Source: Acidobacteriota bacterium (lineage in GTDB: Bacteria > Acidobacteriota > Terriglobia > Terriglobales > Acidobacteriaceae). From it: a stretch of DNA of 64,000 bases. The stretch covers positions 1 through 64,000 of the forward strand of contig JABDBE010000010.1 of the NCBI GenBank assembly GCA_013288805.1, written 5' to 3'. Below, one piece after another: positions 43,307 through 53,080 of the stretch. Under the pieces are notes generated by a model that saw only the letters and a program-made list of their open reading frames with translations, was not told where the DNA came from and did no database searches. How positions within the stretch are numbered: the first letter of the stretch is position 1; the number at the start of each line of letters is the position of its first letter. A program made the translations under genes and the position numbers.

Positions 43307-44983
43307 TTACCGGGCAGGCTCCCGATGCGTCCAATAGATGGTGCCCGCGGGTTGCCCGGCGGTGCGTATGACTACGAGGGAAGTGAGGGTTTGTTTTTGC
43401 ACGCCGAGCGCGACTGGATCGCCATCCATGGCAACCACGAAGTCAACGTACTGGGAAGGATTCGCCAACGCCCGCTCCCACAGGCCTTCTTGATCAATCG
43501 GTGTTTTCCAAGGTCGATGGTTGCCTTCGTTAATCGTACGGCGCAAGGGGATGCCGGCACGTTGCAGGGCGCCGACGTGGTCGCCGAGATACATTAGCAG
43601 GGCAGATTCATGTGGCAATTTCTTGAGGTTGGATGCCAATTCAGTCTCGAAAGCGATGCGGCTTCGCGAGTTCACCCAGGCCTCGCGAAAACAGACCGGT
43701 TGCGCCTTCCAGACCATCGCGTAGTTCGCGGCAAGCAGAATCACGACGGCGGAAACAATTGCCGTTCTCGCGTTTTTGTTTCGGGCAAGGTAGAGCAGGA
43801 AATACGTAGTCACTGCCACCGATACGGAAAACAGAGGAAGAAGCTGCAGCCCATAACGGACGTTGTAGAACGAGAACGGCCACCAAGTCGGCACGAAAAT
43901 CGGGACACCACTGTACGCGACCGAAAGCATGTAGAACGGAAGCGGTATCCAGAGCAAGAGAAGCTGCCACAGCTTGCGGTCAGAGATTAGAATCGTGATC
44001 GTCCCGGCCAGCAGCAACAGTAACCAAACTTTTTGCGACGTTCCTTCCGCCATATTCAGTTCGGCCGATTTCATAAAATAACTGAATGCAACCGGCAAAT
44101 CGTGAGAGCCAGGATGTCCGGGGGATCCCGGAGTTGCATTTTTCTGTTCGATGGCGCGGGCAGAGTACGATCCGTTGGCAAATTCGAGTGGGTTTCGGTA
44201 GATGATCGCATTATAGGCAAGCCAGAGGGCGGGTGCGGTGGCGGCGAGCAAAACAAATTTGGCAACACCGTGGCGCGGTACTCGAGTGTTCCGCTTTGCC
44301 ATTATGGCAAGCGCACCAAGGCACATCGCGACCGCGAGGAACCATCCGTCATAGCGGGTCAGGCCGGCGGCGGCAAGGCATAGGCCACACTTCACCAGCG
44401 ACGAGGAGGCCGCATCGGGTGGGCCATCCTTCTGCGAGGATTGTTGAATGAAGTCGCTGAAGTACACGACTGCCCAGATGAACAGCGCGAGGTACAACGA
44501 CTCCGTCATGGCAGTAGTCTGCAGGTAAATCAGATTAGGATTCGCGGCATAGGCGATCGCGCCCAGCCATGCGGCAATTCTTGCGCGAGCGTCGGGTTCA
44601 GAAGTAGCACTCAGAGCCCTCCGCAAAAGGCGGAAGATTCCCGCTGTACCCAGAGCATACGCGACCATGGAAGGAACGGAACCGCCAATTCCCGATTGCC
44701 ATGCACTGTCGGAAAGCAAAAAAGGAATCATTAGGAGATGAGGCAGCGGCAGCCACACCGTGCCGAGCTGCAGCAGGCCGGGAGTGCGGGAGTCGAAGAC
44801 CCGCCGGGCGATGTTGATGTGCGCTACGGCATCGCCGTACAGAAGCAGTCCACTGTGCTGGAAATAATAGGCGAAAGAAATGAAAGAGACGCACGCGGCC
44901 AACTGGGCCACAAACGCAGTTTCACGGTCCCAATAATGAGTGGGCTCGGCTTTCGTCGGCTGGGTGCTGGTTCGCCGGCTCAT
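43307..44983 (-). CDS. GT-C-like polytopic membrane glycosyltransferase, putative
   Basis: 558 aa with about ten to twelve hydrophobic helices at 25-405, then a soluble C-terminal domain. The first periplasmic loop carries GDAVAHINIARRVFDS, where Asp is in the position of the GT-C (GT39/83-like) catalytic D; a Gly/Pro/Ser loop (GSPGHPGSHDLP) lies in the middle. These features suggest transfer from a polyprenyl-linked sugar; no exact family is certain. Start overlaps the pfkB stop by 4 bp (ATGA). Confidence 0.75.
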   Translation of the reverse strand: MSRRTSTQPTKAEPTHYWDRETAFVAQLAACVSFISFAYYFQHSGLLLYGDAVAHINIARRVFDSRTPGLLQLGTVWLPLPHLLMIPFLLSDSAWQSGIGGSVPSMVAYALGTAGIFRLLRRALSATSEPDARARIAAWLGAIAYAANPNLIYLQTTAMTESLYLALFIWAVVYFSDFIQQSSQKDGPPDAASSSLVKCGLCLAAAGLTRYDGWFLAVAMCLGALAIMAKRNTRVPRHGVAKFVLLAATAPALWLAYNAIIYRNPLEFANGSYSARAIEQKNATPGSPGHPGSHDLPVAFSYFMKSAELNMAEGTSQKVWLLLLLAGTITILISDRKLWQLLLLWIPLPFYMLSVAYSGVPIFVPTWWPFSFYNVRYGLQLLPLFSVSVAVTTYFLLYLARNKNARTAIVSAVVILLAANYAMVWKAQPVCFREAWVNSRSRIAFETELASNLKKLPHESALLMYLGDHVGALQRAGIPLRRTINEGNHRPWKTPIDQEGLWERALANPSQYVDFVVAMDGDPVALGVQKQTLTSLVVIRTAGQPAGTIYWTHREPAR

Positions 44984-45903
44984 TCCAGATGGGTCAATTC
45001 ACGAAAGACTTGGAAGCGCGCATCGATTTCTTCGCGGGTGAGCGATTGCAGGCGTTCGGTGCCAAAACGTTCGACGGCAAACGAGCCCATTACGCCGCCA
45101 TAAAAAAGTCCCCGCTTCAAAACTTCGCGGTTCAACTCTTCTTGCGAAGCGATGTATCCCATGAATCCACCGGCGAAGGAATCGCCGGCTCCGGTGGGAT
45201 CTTTCACTTCCTCGATAGGCAACGCGGGCGCGCGAAAGGGATGTCGGCCGATGCCGAATGCGCCTTCACGAAAGAAGATGGTTGCGCCGTATTCACCGTG
45301 CTTGATGACCAGCGCTTGCGGTCCCATGGCCAGGACTTTCTGGCTGGCGCGAAGCAGGTTCGGTTCGCCGGCGAGGCTTTTGGCTTCGGCGTCGTTGATC
45401 AAAAGTACGTTGACCAGCTTGAGTGTTTCGATCAAGTCCGGGCGAGAACCGTTGATCCAGTAATTCATGGTGTCTCCGCCGGTGAGACGAACTCCGTCCA
45501 TCTTGTGCCGGACTGCGGTTTGGAGAGTGGGATGAATGTTTCCTAGGAAAAGGAATTTTGAATCTGAGTATTCAGGCGGAATGCGGGGCTGGAAGCGCTC
45601 GAAGACGTTTAATTCGGTGAAATCGGTTTTGGCTTCATTCAAGTTGTCGAGATATTGCCCACCCCAGCGGAAGGTTTTTCCTTTGGCGTGTTCGATCCCC
45701 CGAATATCGATCTTTCGTTTCTTCAGAACGTTTTCGTGTTCGGCAGTAAAGTCTTCGCCTACCACGGCGACGATGCGAACATCCGTGAAGTAGCTGGCGG
45801 CCAGGGAAAAAAATGTACAGGAACCGCCGAGCACATTTTCCACGCGGCCAGAAGGCGTAGCGATGGAGTCAAAAGCAATTGAACCAACTGCCAGAATGCT
45901 CAT
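44980..45903 (-). CDS. PfkB-family sugar/nucleoside kinase
   Basis: 307 aa. Ribokinase-like fold: N-terminal SILAVGSIAFDSIATPSG and GGSCTFFSLAASYF, C-terminal anion-hole motif DPTGAGDSFAGGFMGY with the catalytic Asp. Substrate not known from sequence. ATG 45903 shares a base with the mtnP stop (TAATG) and the gene overlaps the membrane glycosyltransferase gene downstream by 4 bp, so all three are coupled. Proximity to mtnP suggests a nucleoside or ribose-derived substrate. Confidence 0.9.
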   Translation of the reverse strand: MSILAVGSIAFDSIATPSGRVENVLGGSCTFFSLAASYFTDVRIVAVVGEDFTAEHENVLKKRKIDIRGIEHAKGKTFRWGGQYLDNLNEAKTDFTELNVFERFQPRIPPEYSDSKFLFLGNIHPTLQTAVRHKMDGVRLTGGDTMNYWINGSRPDLIETLKLVNVLLINDAEAKSLAGEPNLLRASQKVLAMGPQALVIKHGEYGATIFFREGAFGIGRHPFRAPALPIEEVKDPTGAGDSFAGGFMGYIASQEELNREVLKRGLFYGGVMGSFAVERFGTERLQSLTREEIDARFQVFRELTHLE

Positions 45904-46778
45904 TAGGTGGTCTTAGTCTCCAGGTATTTGTCGAGGATCAGTTTGAGTTTCTCTCGGGTGGCGGCTGGGATCTTGGTGCGATCTGTGAGAATCGCGTGCG
46001 CCAACGCCGCGCCACACTTGCAGTTCCGTTTGGTCGGCATCGAACTCACAGTGTTGCGCACGACCGTAGCGGCGTTGTCGGCATTTTTCAAGAGCACGGC
46101 CACGACCTGATCGACCGTTACTGAGTCATGATGAGGATGCCAGCAGTCGTAATCGGTCACCATGGCCACGGTGACATAGCAAATCTCGGCTTCGCGCGCC
46201 AGCTTGGCTTCTTGCAGATTGGTCATGCCGATCACGTCCATGCCCCAACTGCGGTAGACGTTGGATTCTGCCTTGGTGGAGAACTGCGGCCCCTCCATGC
46301 ACAGGTAGGTTCCGCCGCGCTCGCCCGTCACCCCTGATTTCTTGCAGGCTCCTTCCACCACGTGAGCGAGTTCAGGACAGACAGGATCGGCAAAAGCAAT
46401 GTGAGCTACGATGCCTTCTCCGAAAAACGTATCCACGCGATGGCGAGTGCGATCGAAGAACTGATCGGGGATGACGAAATCGAGCGGTCTGTGCTCATCC
46501 TTCAACGACCCGACTGCGGAAACGGAAACAATTCGTTCGACGCCTAGCTGTTTGAAGCCGTAAATATTGGCGCGGAAATTCAATTCCGTCGGGAGAATGC
46601 GGTGCCCGCGTCCGTGGCGCGCCAAAAATGCAACCTTCCGGCCCTCAAGCGTGCCCAGAACGTAGGGATCGGATGGATCTCCGAACGGAGTTTGCTGCTT
46701 GACTTCCCGCACGTCGCTAAGGCCAGGCATGGAATAAAGCCCGCTGCCTCCGATAATGCCAATTTCCGCTGGCGGCAA
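45903..46778 (-). CDS. mtnP: S-methyl-5'-thioadenosine phosphorylase
   Basis: 291 aa. Purine-phosphorylase fold: [14 protein letters not shown], phosphate-binding [20 protein letters not shown], the adenine/ribose site [20 protein letters not shown] and [20 protein letters not shown], and VTDYDCWH. It splits methylthioadenosine into adenine and methylthioribose-1-phosphate in polyamine/methionine salvage. First gene of a coupled three-gene operon; GGAGG precedes its start (AGGAGGATTCTTGCCGCC region). Confidence 0.94.
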   Translation of the reverse strand: MPPAEIGIIGGSGLYSMPGLSDVREVKQQTPFGDPSDPYVLGTLEGRKVAFLARHGRGHRILPTELNFRANIYGFKQLGVERIVSVSAVGSLKDEHRPLDFVIPDQFFDRTRHRVDTFFGEGIVAHIAFADPVCPELAHVVEGACKKSGVTGERGGTYLCMEGPQFSTKAESNVYRSWGMDVIGMTNLQEAKLAREAEICYVTVAMVTDYDCWHPHHDSVTVDQVVAVLLKNADNAATVVRNTVSSMPTKRNCKCGAALAHAILTDRTKIPAATREKLKLILDKYLETKTT

Positions 46779-46918
46779 GAATCCTCCTAAGAATATCCCT
46801 GGATACTAGCGGACTGGTGATTATACAAAAGTGAGGCCGCAAACGCGTTTTAGCGGTAGGCTTCCTTGCGAGGGGCGATTCGCAAGACGCTTACCGACTC
46901 GATCCCGATCACGCGGAA

Positions 46919-48427
46919 TCATTTCCCGGCCGCCACGAATGTGCCAAACAATTCCTGCCGTAGCCGCTCGGTTGTCGGTTCGTCAAGGCTTTCCGTGATC
47001 AGCACACTGTCAGTCTCAACGTCGATCACAACCGGTCCTTCCTCCGTCAGCCAGGTGCGCGGGCCGGTCACCACCACGAGTTTCTGGGGATTGTCAGACA
47101 GATTTACTGCCTCCTGGGTCATCTCGGTCACATGCTTGTACCGCTTCGTGAGCGACTGCGCATAGATGTCGGCGAACGCGGACGCCTTCTCAGGGCTCGA
47201 CCAGCGCGAGACATACACCAATGATAGCGGCGCCGCGGGATCTGCTTTGGGCCGGGCCGCGTAGTAGTACCCTCCGCGCCAGTGCGGATACAGATTGTCC
47301 GAAGCCTCCTTGCCAGCGTACTGGTCGACGAGAACGGCCACGTCGAATTCCCCGATTGCTCCCACATCGAAGCGTTCGTAGTTCTTGAAGTCTCGCTGGA
47401 AGTCAGGCAAGCGCATGGGCTCAAGTTGTTCGCCAGAAAGATATGTTTTGGGCTCCATGATCTGACGCGTTGTTCGCGGCGGATTGGCAAAGGCTGACGC
47501 AAAAGCTTTCTCTTTTCCGCCGGCACGAAGAAGTTCCGTCTCAAAGTCGAGCCCATAGCGATAAGGAAACGTCAATTCCTCCTTGAGAAAAATGGGCGCG
47601 TTCTTGAATTCGGGCGAATCGTCCGAGCCTACGAGCATAGTCTCTTTCAGGGCGTCAGCGATTTGCGGAGAAGTGATGATCGATTGCTCAGTCGGAGCCA
47701 GCAGGTAGTCAACCAGCACCACCATCGCCTGGCCTTCCACGACGGCCTGACGGGCTTCGCTGATCTCATCGTTTTCAATGTCTGCGGCCGTCGTCTCTTT
47801 CTTGTCATTCAGATCGGTGTCGCCGACCTTCATCCACTTTTCGAGATCGAAAGACTGGTCCTGAAGAGCATGCGTGAGTTCGTGAGCAAGTACGGGACGC
47901 TGTTGCTCGCTGTCAATCCAGTCCAGCAGGTTCACGGTTTTCGTTTTGATATCGTAATAACCGGCCACTTGCTCGCGCAGCAGCGCTACAAGAAACGTCT
48001 GCAAATCGAAATCCCGGGGCAGAAGTCCGAACTTCTTCAGCACAAGCTCGGATCGCTGCAGGCGCTTCGCATCTTTGTCCTCAGCCATATTTTTCTGAAG
48101 ATAGGCGACCACTTCGTCGCGGCTGACAAGACGTCGTTTGACCTCCTTCTTGATGGGCAGGCCAGTTTCCTTGCTGGCAAACTGCATAATCTGATCGACG
48201 TCGCGAAAAAGTTCTTCGGCCTCCTTAGGAGAGATTTTATTTTCCTGGGCGGGCACCCCTGTAGTGGTCGTTTTCTTGTCTTCTTGAGGGTCTGCATGGG
48301 GCGTAGCTGTCACTGCCCCTGTTTGCGGCGGCTGAGCGGGCGATTGTGCCTCCGCCCACAACTCCGAGATCAATAACAGCCCTGCGACAGCCAGCAGAAA
48401 GGATGATTTCCGATACAATTTCTTCAT
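46919..48427 (-). CDS. Exported zinc-metallopeptidase-like protein (HELTH motif)
   Basis: 502 aa from ATG 48427 (AAGGA upstream); a much longer frame reaching 48796 runs antisense through the TPR gene and is not used. A signal peptide (SSFLLAVAGLLLISELWAEA) and a Pro/Thr linker precede the catalytic part. H182-E183-L-T-H186 (VLAHELTHALQDQ) is a zinc site, and E231 in VVEGQAMVV fits the third gluzincin ligand. Substrate unknown. Start codon only 21 bp from the divergent TPR gene. Confidence 0.88.
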   Translation of the reverse strand: MKKLYRKSSFLLAVAGLLLISELWAEAQSPAQPPQTGAVTATPHADPQEDKKTTTTGVPAQENKISPKEAEELFRDVDQIMQFASKETGLPIKKEVKRRLVSRDEVVAYLQKNMAEDKDAKRLQRSELVLKKFGLLPRDFDLQTFLVALLREQVAGYYDIKTKTVNLLDWIDSEQQRPVLAHELTHALQDQSFDLEKWMKVGDTDLNDKKETTAADIENDEISEARQAVVEGQAMVVLVDYLLAPTEQSIITSPQIADALKETMLVGSDDSPEFKNAPIFLKEELTFPYRYGLDFETELLRAGGKEKAFASAFANPPRTTRQIMEPKTYLSGEQLEPMRLPDFQRDFKNYERFDVGAIGEFDVAVLVDQYAGKEASDNLYPHWRGGYYYAARPKADPAAPLSLVYVSRWSSPEKASAFADIYAQSLTKRYKHVTEMTQEAVNLSDNPQKLVVVTGPRTWLTEEGPVVIDVETDSVLITESLDEPTTERLRQELFGTFVAAGK

Positions 48428-48448
48428 TATCAATCCTTGGTTCCATTT

Positions 48449-48934
48449 ATGTCCGACGACGATTCCCGGCAAACCGCGGCTGACTACTTTCAAAAAGCCT
48501 ACGAACTGCAGATGCAGGGCGAGTACCAGCAAGCCATTGAGCTCTACAGCCGTTCTATCGAAGCGTTCGCGACTGCCGAGGCCTACACTTTTCGCGGCTG
48601 GACATATTCGTTCCTTGGCGACTACGAACGCGCCATCGCCGAATGCCTGCAAGCGATCAAGCTTGATCCGGAGTTTGGCAATCCTTACAACGATATCGGG
48701 GCTTACCTGATTGAACAAGAGAAATGGGATGAAGCTGTCCCCTGGTTTCAGAAAGCCATGCTCGCGTCGCGCTATGAGGCGCGTCCTTATCCGCATTTCA
48801 ATTTAGGACGCGTGTATGAGCACAAGCGAAACTGGCAGAAGGCGAAAGAATGCTACGCGATGGCTTATTCGATGGACAAAAGATATGTGGCGGCCCTGGC
48901 GGGAGTGCGAAGATTGCGGGCGATGTTTAATTGA
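48449..48934 (+). CDS. TPR-repeat protein
   Basis: 161 aa from ATG 48449 (an upstream in-frame TTG lies at 48437). Four to five tetratricopeptide-like helix pairs: ADYFQKAYELQMQGEYQQAI, ATAEAYTFRGWTYSFLGDYE, GNPYNDIGAYLIEQEKWDEA, RPYPHFNLGRVYEHKRNWQK. TPR stacks mediate protein binding; partner unknown. It is divergent from the HELTH metallopeptidase gene with 21 bp between start codons, leaving no room for a ribosome site on this side, so it may be leaderless or use an upstream promoter inside the other gene. Confidence 0.88.
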   Translation: MSDDDSRQTAADYFQKAYELQMQGEYQQAIELYSRSIEAFATAEAYTFRGWTYSFLGDYERAIAECLQAIKLDPEFGNPYNDIGAYLIEQEKWDEAVPWFQKAMLASRYEARPYPHFNLGRVYEHKRNWQKAKECYAMAYSMDKRYVAALAGVRRLRAMFN

Positions 48935-49015
48935 GAGGCTGTTGCCGCGGATTTGCGCGCATGAACGCGGATAGATCTGAACGTCTAACAGCTGAGACAA
49001 TTTAACGAAGTCGTT

Positions 49016-50086
49016 TCAGCCGCGACCTACCTTATCTGCCACCCAATCGCCCGCTTCTCTTGTTCCCAGCGCTCCCCCAATGTCTTGCGTGGTCCGCTTC
49101 TGCTGCACCGCTTCGAGTACGGCTGCGTCGATCTTCTTTGCTTCTTCGGTCAGGCCCAGGTGGCCGAGCATCATCGCTGCGGTCAAGATTGCGCCAAACG
49201 GATTGGCTACATTCTTTCCAGCGATCGGGGGCGCTGAACCGTGTACTGGCTCGAACATCGAAGTCTTTCCCGGATGAATGTTACCGCTGGCGGCCATCCC
49301 CAGGCCGCCCTGCAGGGCCGCCGCCAGATCGGTGATGATATCGCCGAACATATTATTTGTGACCACGATGTCGAACTGACGCGGGTCGCGGACCATCTGC
49401 ATGCAGAGCGCATCCACGTACATGTGTTCGGTCTTAATTTGCGGATACTCCGCGCCCACTTCTTTGAAAACGCGTTGCCATAATCCACCCGCATGGGTCA
49501 TGGCGTTGGATTTGTCACACATAAGCACGCGCTTGCGCGGACTGCCGTCAAGCTTCGGGTGGCGTTCGGCGTATTCAAACGCGAAGCGAATTACGCGCTC
49601 GACGCCCTTGCGAGTGTTGATGTCTTCCTGCACAGCGATCTCATCGGGCGTGCCCTGTTTGAATACGCCGCCCGCATCGGTATAAACACCCTCGGTATTC
49701 TCGCGGATTACGACGAAGTCGATGTGCTTGGGTTCGATGCCTTTGAGCGGACATAATGCGGCGTCGAGAAGGCGCACCGGACGAACGTTGGCGTAGAGAT
49801 CCATTTTGAAGCGCATGCCGAGGAGGATATCTTTGGCATGGATATTCGAAGCGACGCGAGGATCGCCAAAAGCGCCAACGAGGATGGCATCGAAGTCGCG
49901 CTCCAGCATGACGAAGCCGTCGGGCGGGACCGTGACGCCGTCCACTAGATAGCGGTCGGCGCCCCAATCGAACTGCGAAGTTTCGACATCAGCACCCGAC
50001 GCAGCAACGGCCTTCACGGCTTCGGGAATGACTTCTTTTCCAATGCCATCTCCAGGAATGATTGCGATTCTTTTTCTTACACTCAC
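49016..50086 (-). CDS. leuB: 3-isopropylmalate dehydrogenase-like enzyme
   Basis: 356 aa. Isocitrate/isopropylmalate dehydrogenase fold: [20 protein letters not shown], substrate region [16 protein letters not shown]-type [13 protein letters not shown], metal-binding [20 protein letters not shown] and [15 protein letters not shown], and cofactor region [20 protein letters not shown]. It most likely oxidises 3-isopropylmalate with NAD+ in leucine synthesis; tartrate/malate-dehydrogenase homologues are close, so substrate is not certain. No leuCD nearby. Confidence 0.87.
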   Translation of the reverse strand: MSVRKRIAIIPGDGIGKEVIPEAVKAVAASGADVETSQFDWGADRYLVDGVTVPPDGFVMLERDFDAILVGAFGDPRVASNIHAKDILLGMRFKMDLYANVRPVRLLDAALCPLKGIEPKHIDFVVIRENTEGVYTDAGGVFKQGTPDEIAVQEDINTRKGVERVIRFAFEYAERHPKLDGSPRKRVLMCDKSNAMTHAGGLWQRVFKEVGAEYPQIKTEHMYVDALCMQMVRDPRQFDIVVTNNMFGDIITDLAAALQGGLGMAASGNIHPGKTSMFEPVHGSAPPIAGKNVANPFGAILTAAMMLGHLGLTEEAKKIDAAVLEAVQQKRTTQDIGGALGTREAGDWVADKVGRG

Positions 50087-50274
50087 GCGAGAAAAGGTAA
50101 CACAGTCGCCGTGAGATTCGCTTACATCGGCTGGAGGCGCGGGTCACTCAGCAGCATGTCCTCGCGGTCGCCGGGTAACCGTTCAAATTGCGAAGCCCGA
50201 GAGATGATTGATTAGCATCTCCCGAGCCGGCGATAAGTCATCTGTTAGAGGATTGTGGGGAAACGGTAAACGAT

Positions 50275-50487
50275 TTACTTGCTGTCACCGTCGTGATCCT
50301 TGTCGGTGGAAACTGCTTTCTGAGGCTGCGCTTGGGACTGTGTCTGTAGCTGCCCCTGAGCCTGAGGACTAATCGTCACTTTATCCTGTGGGAGTACGGA
50401 CGGTGACGGGGCATTCTGGCGCGTTGCGGTTTTCACCGCAGCTTCATTCTGCGCCGCCGGCAAACTTTGAACTGGATTCGTGCTCAT
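50275..50487 (-). CDS. Small Gln/Pro-rich protein, unknown
   Basis: 70 aa. A strong ribosome site GGGAGG lies seven bases before ATG 50487. The protein is hydrophilic and low-complexity, with PQDKVTISPQAQGQLQTQSQ in the centre and a charged end (DKDHDGDSK). No membrane segment or signal peptide. The good start signal and even codon use argue that it is real. The gap 50087-50274 after leuB holds a short hairpin GAGATG/CATCTC (50201-50221), nothing else. Confidence 0.65.
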   Translation of the reverse strand: MSTNPVQSLPAAQNEAAVKTATRQNAPSPSVLPQDKVTISPQAQGQLQTQSQAQPQKAVSTDKDHDGDSK

Positions 50488-50668
50488 CGATACCTCCCTT
50501 TCAATTCAGCTATCGGCGAAACGGGATGGAACTTTAGGTGGGCATAGCTCAGGGGCTAAGCCAAGCCTTAGCCTTTACAGAGTGCGGCTAAGTCTAAGAA
50601 TGTAAAGAGGTGCAGAGCTTGCCGGCGAGTTCGGCCCGCTTACGCACTGTATAATCGAACGTAATCGT

Positions 50669-51709
50669 ATGGCTTCCACTGTCTTTGATGGCAACCCAGC
50701 TTCGCCGGCACCGGATACCGGAGACGTGCGTTCTGAATTTGAGGCGCTGCTGTCGGGTTGCGGGTTTTATGAGCTGAGCTCAAGGGTCAAAATCGCTCTG
50801 ACTGGCGGCGATCGGATGCGCTGGCTCAATGGCATGGTCACGAATAATATCCGCGACCTGGCCGCCGGACGCGGCATCTATGCCTTTCTACTGAACCCGC
50901 AGGGGCACATTCTGGGTGACCTCTACGCTTACAATCGCGGCGACTCTTTGATGATCGACAGCGATCAGTCCCAGTCAGAAAAGCTGCTGGCAACTTTCGA
51001 TCACTACATCATCATGGATGATGTCGAGGTCGCAAACGTGAGCGACAAGCTGACTGCGATCGGGCTCACGGGACCGAAATCGCGTGCAGTTCTACGCGCG
51101 GGTGGATTTGAAATACCGAACCTCGTGCCCCTGCAATTTTTAGACATGCCCTGGCAGAACGTCAGCATGACGGTGGTGCGCGGAGACAACGCGAGCGTCG
51201 AGTCTTATGAGTTGTGGTTGGCGCCCGATACGCTGACGTCCGTCCGGGACGCGCTCACGAATGCTGGAGCTATGCCGGTCGGCGCCAACGCGTTAGAGTT
51301 GCTGCGCGTCGCATCGGGAATTCCACGTTACTGGCAAGACATCCGCGAGCGCGACCTGCCGCAGGAGACCGAACAGCAGCGAGCGCTGCATTTCAGCAAG
51401 GGATGCTATATCGGGCAGGAGATCGTGGAGCGGATTCGGTCCCGTGGCAACGTGCATCGCAAATTTACCGGGTTCGAAGTTGAAGGTGCGTTGCGCGCTG
51501 TGGGCACAAAGATCCAAGCCGATGGCCGCGATATCGGTGAGATTACGAGTGTCGCTTCCCTGCCCCTTGCCGGCGGCGACCGTTCCGTGGCGCTGGGTTA
51601 TATCCGGCGTGAACTCGCGACCCCGGGCAAGCAATTTCAGGTGGGGGCTACGCGGCTTTCCATTGCAAATCTGCCGTTTTCGGAAGTATTCCGACACGAA
51701 GACCTATAA
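50669..51709 (+). CDS. ygfZ: YgfZ/GcvT-domain folate-binding protein
   Basis: 346 aa. GcvT-like fold: GGDRMRWLNGMVTNNIRDLA, LNPQGHILGDLYAYNRG, and the diagnostic K-G-C-Y-I-G-Q-E motif (HFSKGCYIGQEIVERIRSRG near residue 250). YgfZ proteins use folate to help Fe-S cluster assembly or repair; the Cys of the motif is essential in studied members. It is the first of a same-strand series with DUF1844 and an MBL hydrolase. Confidence 0.9.
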   Translation: MASTVFDGNPASPAPDTGDVRSEFEALLSGCGFYELSSRVKIALTGGDRMRWLNGMVTNNIRDLAAGRGIYAFLLNPQGHILGDLYAYNRGDSLMIDSDQSQSEKLLATFDHYIIMDDVEVANVSDKLTAIGLTGPKSRAVLRAGGFEIPNLVPLQFLDMPWQNVSMTVVRGDNASVESYELWLAPDTLTSVRDALTNAGAMPVGANALELLRVASGIPRYWQDIRERDLPQETEQQRALHFSKGCYIGQEIVERIRSRGNVHRKFTGFEVEGALRAVGTKIQADGRDIGEITSVASLPLAGGDRSVALGYIRRELATPGKQFQVGATRLSIANLPFSEVFRHEDL

Positions 51710-51727
51710 ACATCGAAGGGGCAATCT

Positions 51728-52303
51728 ATGGCTGAGAAGAAGCAGGAGAGTTTCACCGTTACCGACCGGCGGTTGTTTACGTCGGAGGGCGAGATTCGCG
51801 AAGAAGTTTCTCAAGAAGAAGTCTCCAGCGCTGTGCCCACGCCGCAGGCCGCGCCGGTCGCTCAACCAGCCGTTGCTGCGCCGCAGCAGGAATCGGACGC
51901 GCCGCCCGCTCCTACTGCCGCTGAGCAGAAAGAACAGGCGGAGGCATATCGGAAATCCGCGAAGGATTTGGACGCACGAGTGGAACTCAGCGGGCATTCC
52001 AGTAAGGAACTGGAGATGACTTTCGAGCGTTTCATGGCCTCGCTGTACATGTCTGCCATGCTGCAGATGGGGCTCATGCACGAACAAGGCGGGCAGCCAC
52101 GAGTCGACTTGATTGGGGCGCGCCAGACCATCGACACGCTCAGCCTTCTTTCGGAGAAGACCAAAGGCAACCTCTCCAGCACCGAGGAAAATTTCCTGCA
52201 AAATTGTCTGTACGAACTTCGCATGGCTTACGTTGAAGTGACCAACGCACTGGCCCATCCACCGCAGAATCCGGCATCGAGTGCCGCAACCATCAAGCGA
52301 TGA
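51728..52303 (+). CDS. DUF1844 family protein
   Basis: 191 aa. The N-terminal half is Ala/Pro/Gln/Glu-rich and disordered (about 35-85). The C-terminal half is the helical DUF1844 domain: ERFMASLYMSAMLQMGLMHE, LIGARQTIDTLSLLSEKTKG, EENFLQNCLYELRMAYVEVT. Family function unknown. It is 18 bp after ygfZ and overlaps the MBL gene by 4 bp (ATGA), so it is translated with them. Confidence 0.87.
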   Translation: MAEKKQESFTVTDRRLFTSEGEIREEVSQEEVSSAVPTPQAAPVAQPAVAAPQQESDAPPAPTAAEQKEQAEAYRKSAKDLDARVELSGHSSKELEMTFERFMASLYMSAMLQMGLMHEQGGQPRVDLIGARQTIDTLSLLSEKTKGNLSSTEENFLQNCLYELRMAYVEVTNALAHPPQNPASSAATIKR

Positions 52304-53073
52304 AGGCTACGCTCACGGTCCTGGGCAGCGGCACGTCCATGGGCGTGCCAACCATTGGCTGCGACTGTGCCGTGTGCCATTCTTCTGATCCGCACGATCG
52401 CCGCACCCGACCCTCAGTTTTGGTCGAATTTGGCGGCAAAACTGTGCTCATAGACGCCACGCCTGATTTCCGCGAGCAAGCCATCCGCGAGCACATTCGC
52501 AAACTTGATGCCGTGCTCTTCACTCACAGCCATGCCGATCACATTTTGGGCCTGGACGATTTGCGCCCGCTCAGCTTTCGTCACAAGCCGAACAAGCTGC
52601 CGCTCTATGCGCGGCCCGCGGCGGCAGACTTTATTCGCAGCACGTTTCGGTATATTTTCGACGGAGACTACAAATACGGCGGACTGGCCCAGGTCGAACT
52701 GAAACCGTTCGATGGGACGATCAATCTGTTCGGCGCCGCATTTGAGCCGATCCCGGTGATACACGGCGAAACTGAGATTGATGGGTTTCGCTTTGGCAGC
52801 GCTGCGTATCTGACCGATCACAGCAGCGTGCCTGAAACCTCGCTCGCGAAACTGCAGAATCTCGACATCCTGTTTCTGGATGCGCTGCGACACATCCCGC
52901 ATCCTACGCATTCCACCGTCGAGAACTCTTTGCGCATTGTCGAGAGGCTTAAACCCAGGCGCGCTTTTTTTACCCATATTTGTCACGACTTGCCTCATGA
53001 GGCGACCAATGCCTCCCTGCCGCCAAACGTGCGACTTTCTTTCGATGGGATGAAGCTGGAATTCGAGATTTAG
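52300..53073 (+). CDS. MBL-fold metallohydrolase (PhnP-like)
   Basis: 257 aa. Metallo-beta-lactamase fold: H76-x-H78-x-D80-H81 (FTHSHADHILGLDDL), later ligands in VIHGETEI and in THICHDLPHEATN. The CDCAVCHSSD segment near residues 21-30 fits the extra zinc knuckle of PhnP/Lactamase_B_2 proteins. PhnP enzymes are cyclic phosphodiesterases; the exact substrate is unknown. Overlaps DUF1844 by 4 bp. Confidence 0.9.
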   Translation: MKATLTVLGSGTSMGVPTIGCDCAVCHSSDPHDRRTRPSVLVEFGGKTVLIDATPDFREQAIREHIRKLDAVLFTHSHADHILGLDDLRPLSFRHKPNKLPLYARPAAADFIRSTFRYIFDGDYKYGGLAQVELKPFDGTINLFGAAFEPIPVIHGETEIDGFRFGSAAYLTDHSSVPETSLAKLQNLDILFLDALRHIPHPTHSTVENSLRIVERLKPRRAFFTHICHDLPHEATNASLPPNVRLSFDGMKLEFEI

Positions 53074-53080
53074 ATTGCTT

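Noticed and set aside
47663-48376. 237-codon open frame opposite the HELTH metallopeptidase
   Set aside because: Antisense to a gene with a clear zinc motif and signal peptide; no independent support.
48428-48796. N-terminal extension of the metallopeptidase frame to 48796
   Set aside because: It would run antisense across the TPR gene; a signal peptide and AAGGA site mark the start at 48427.
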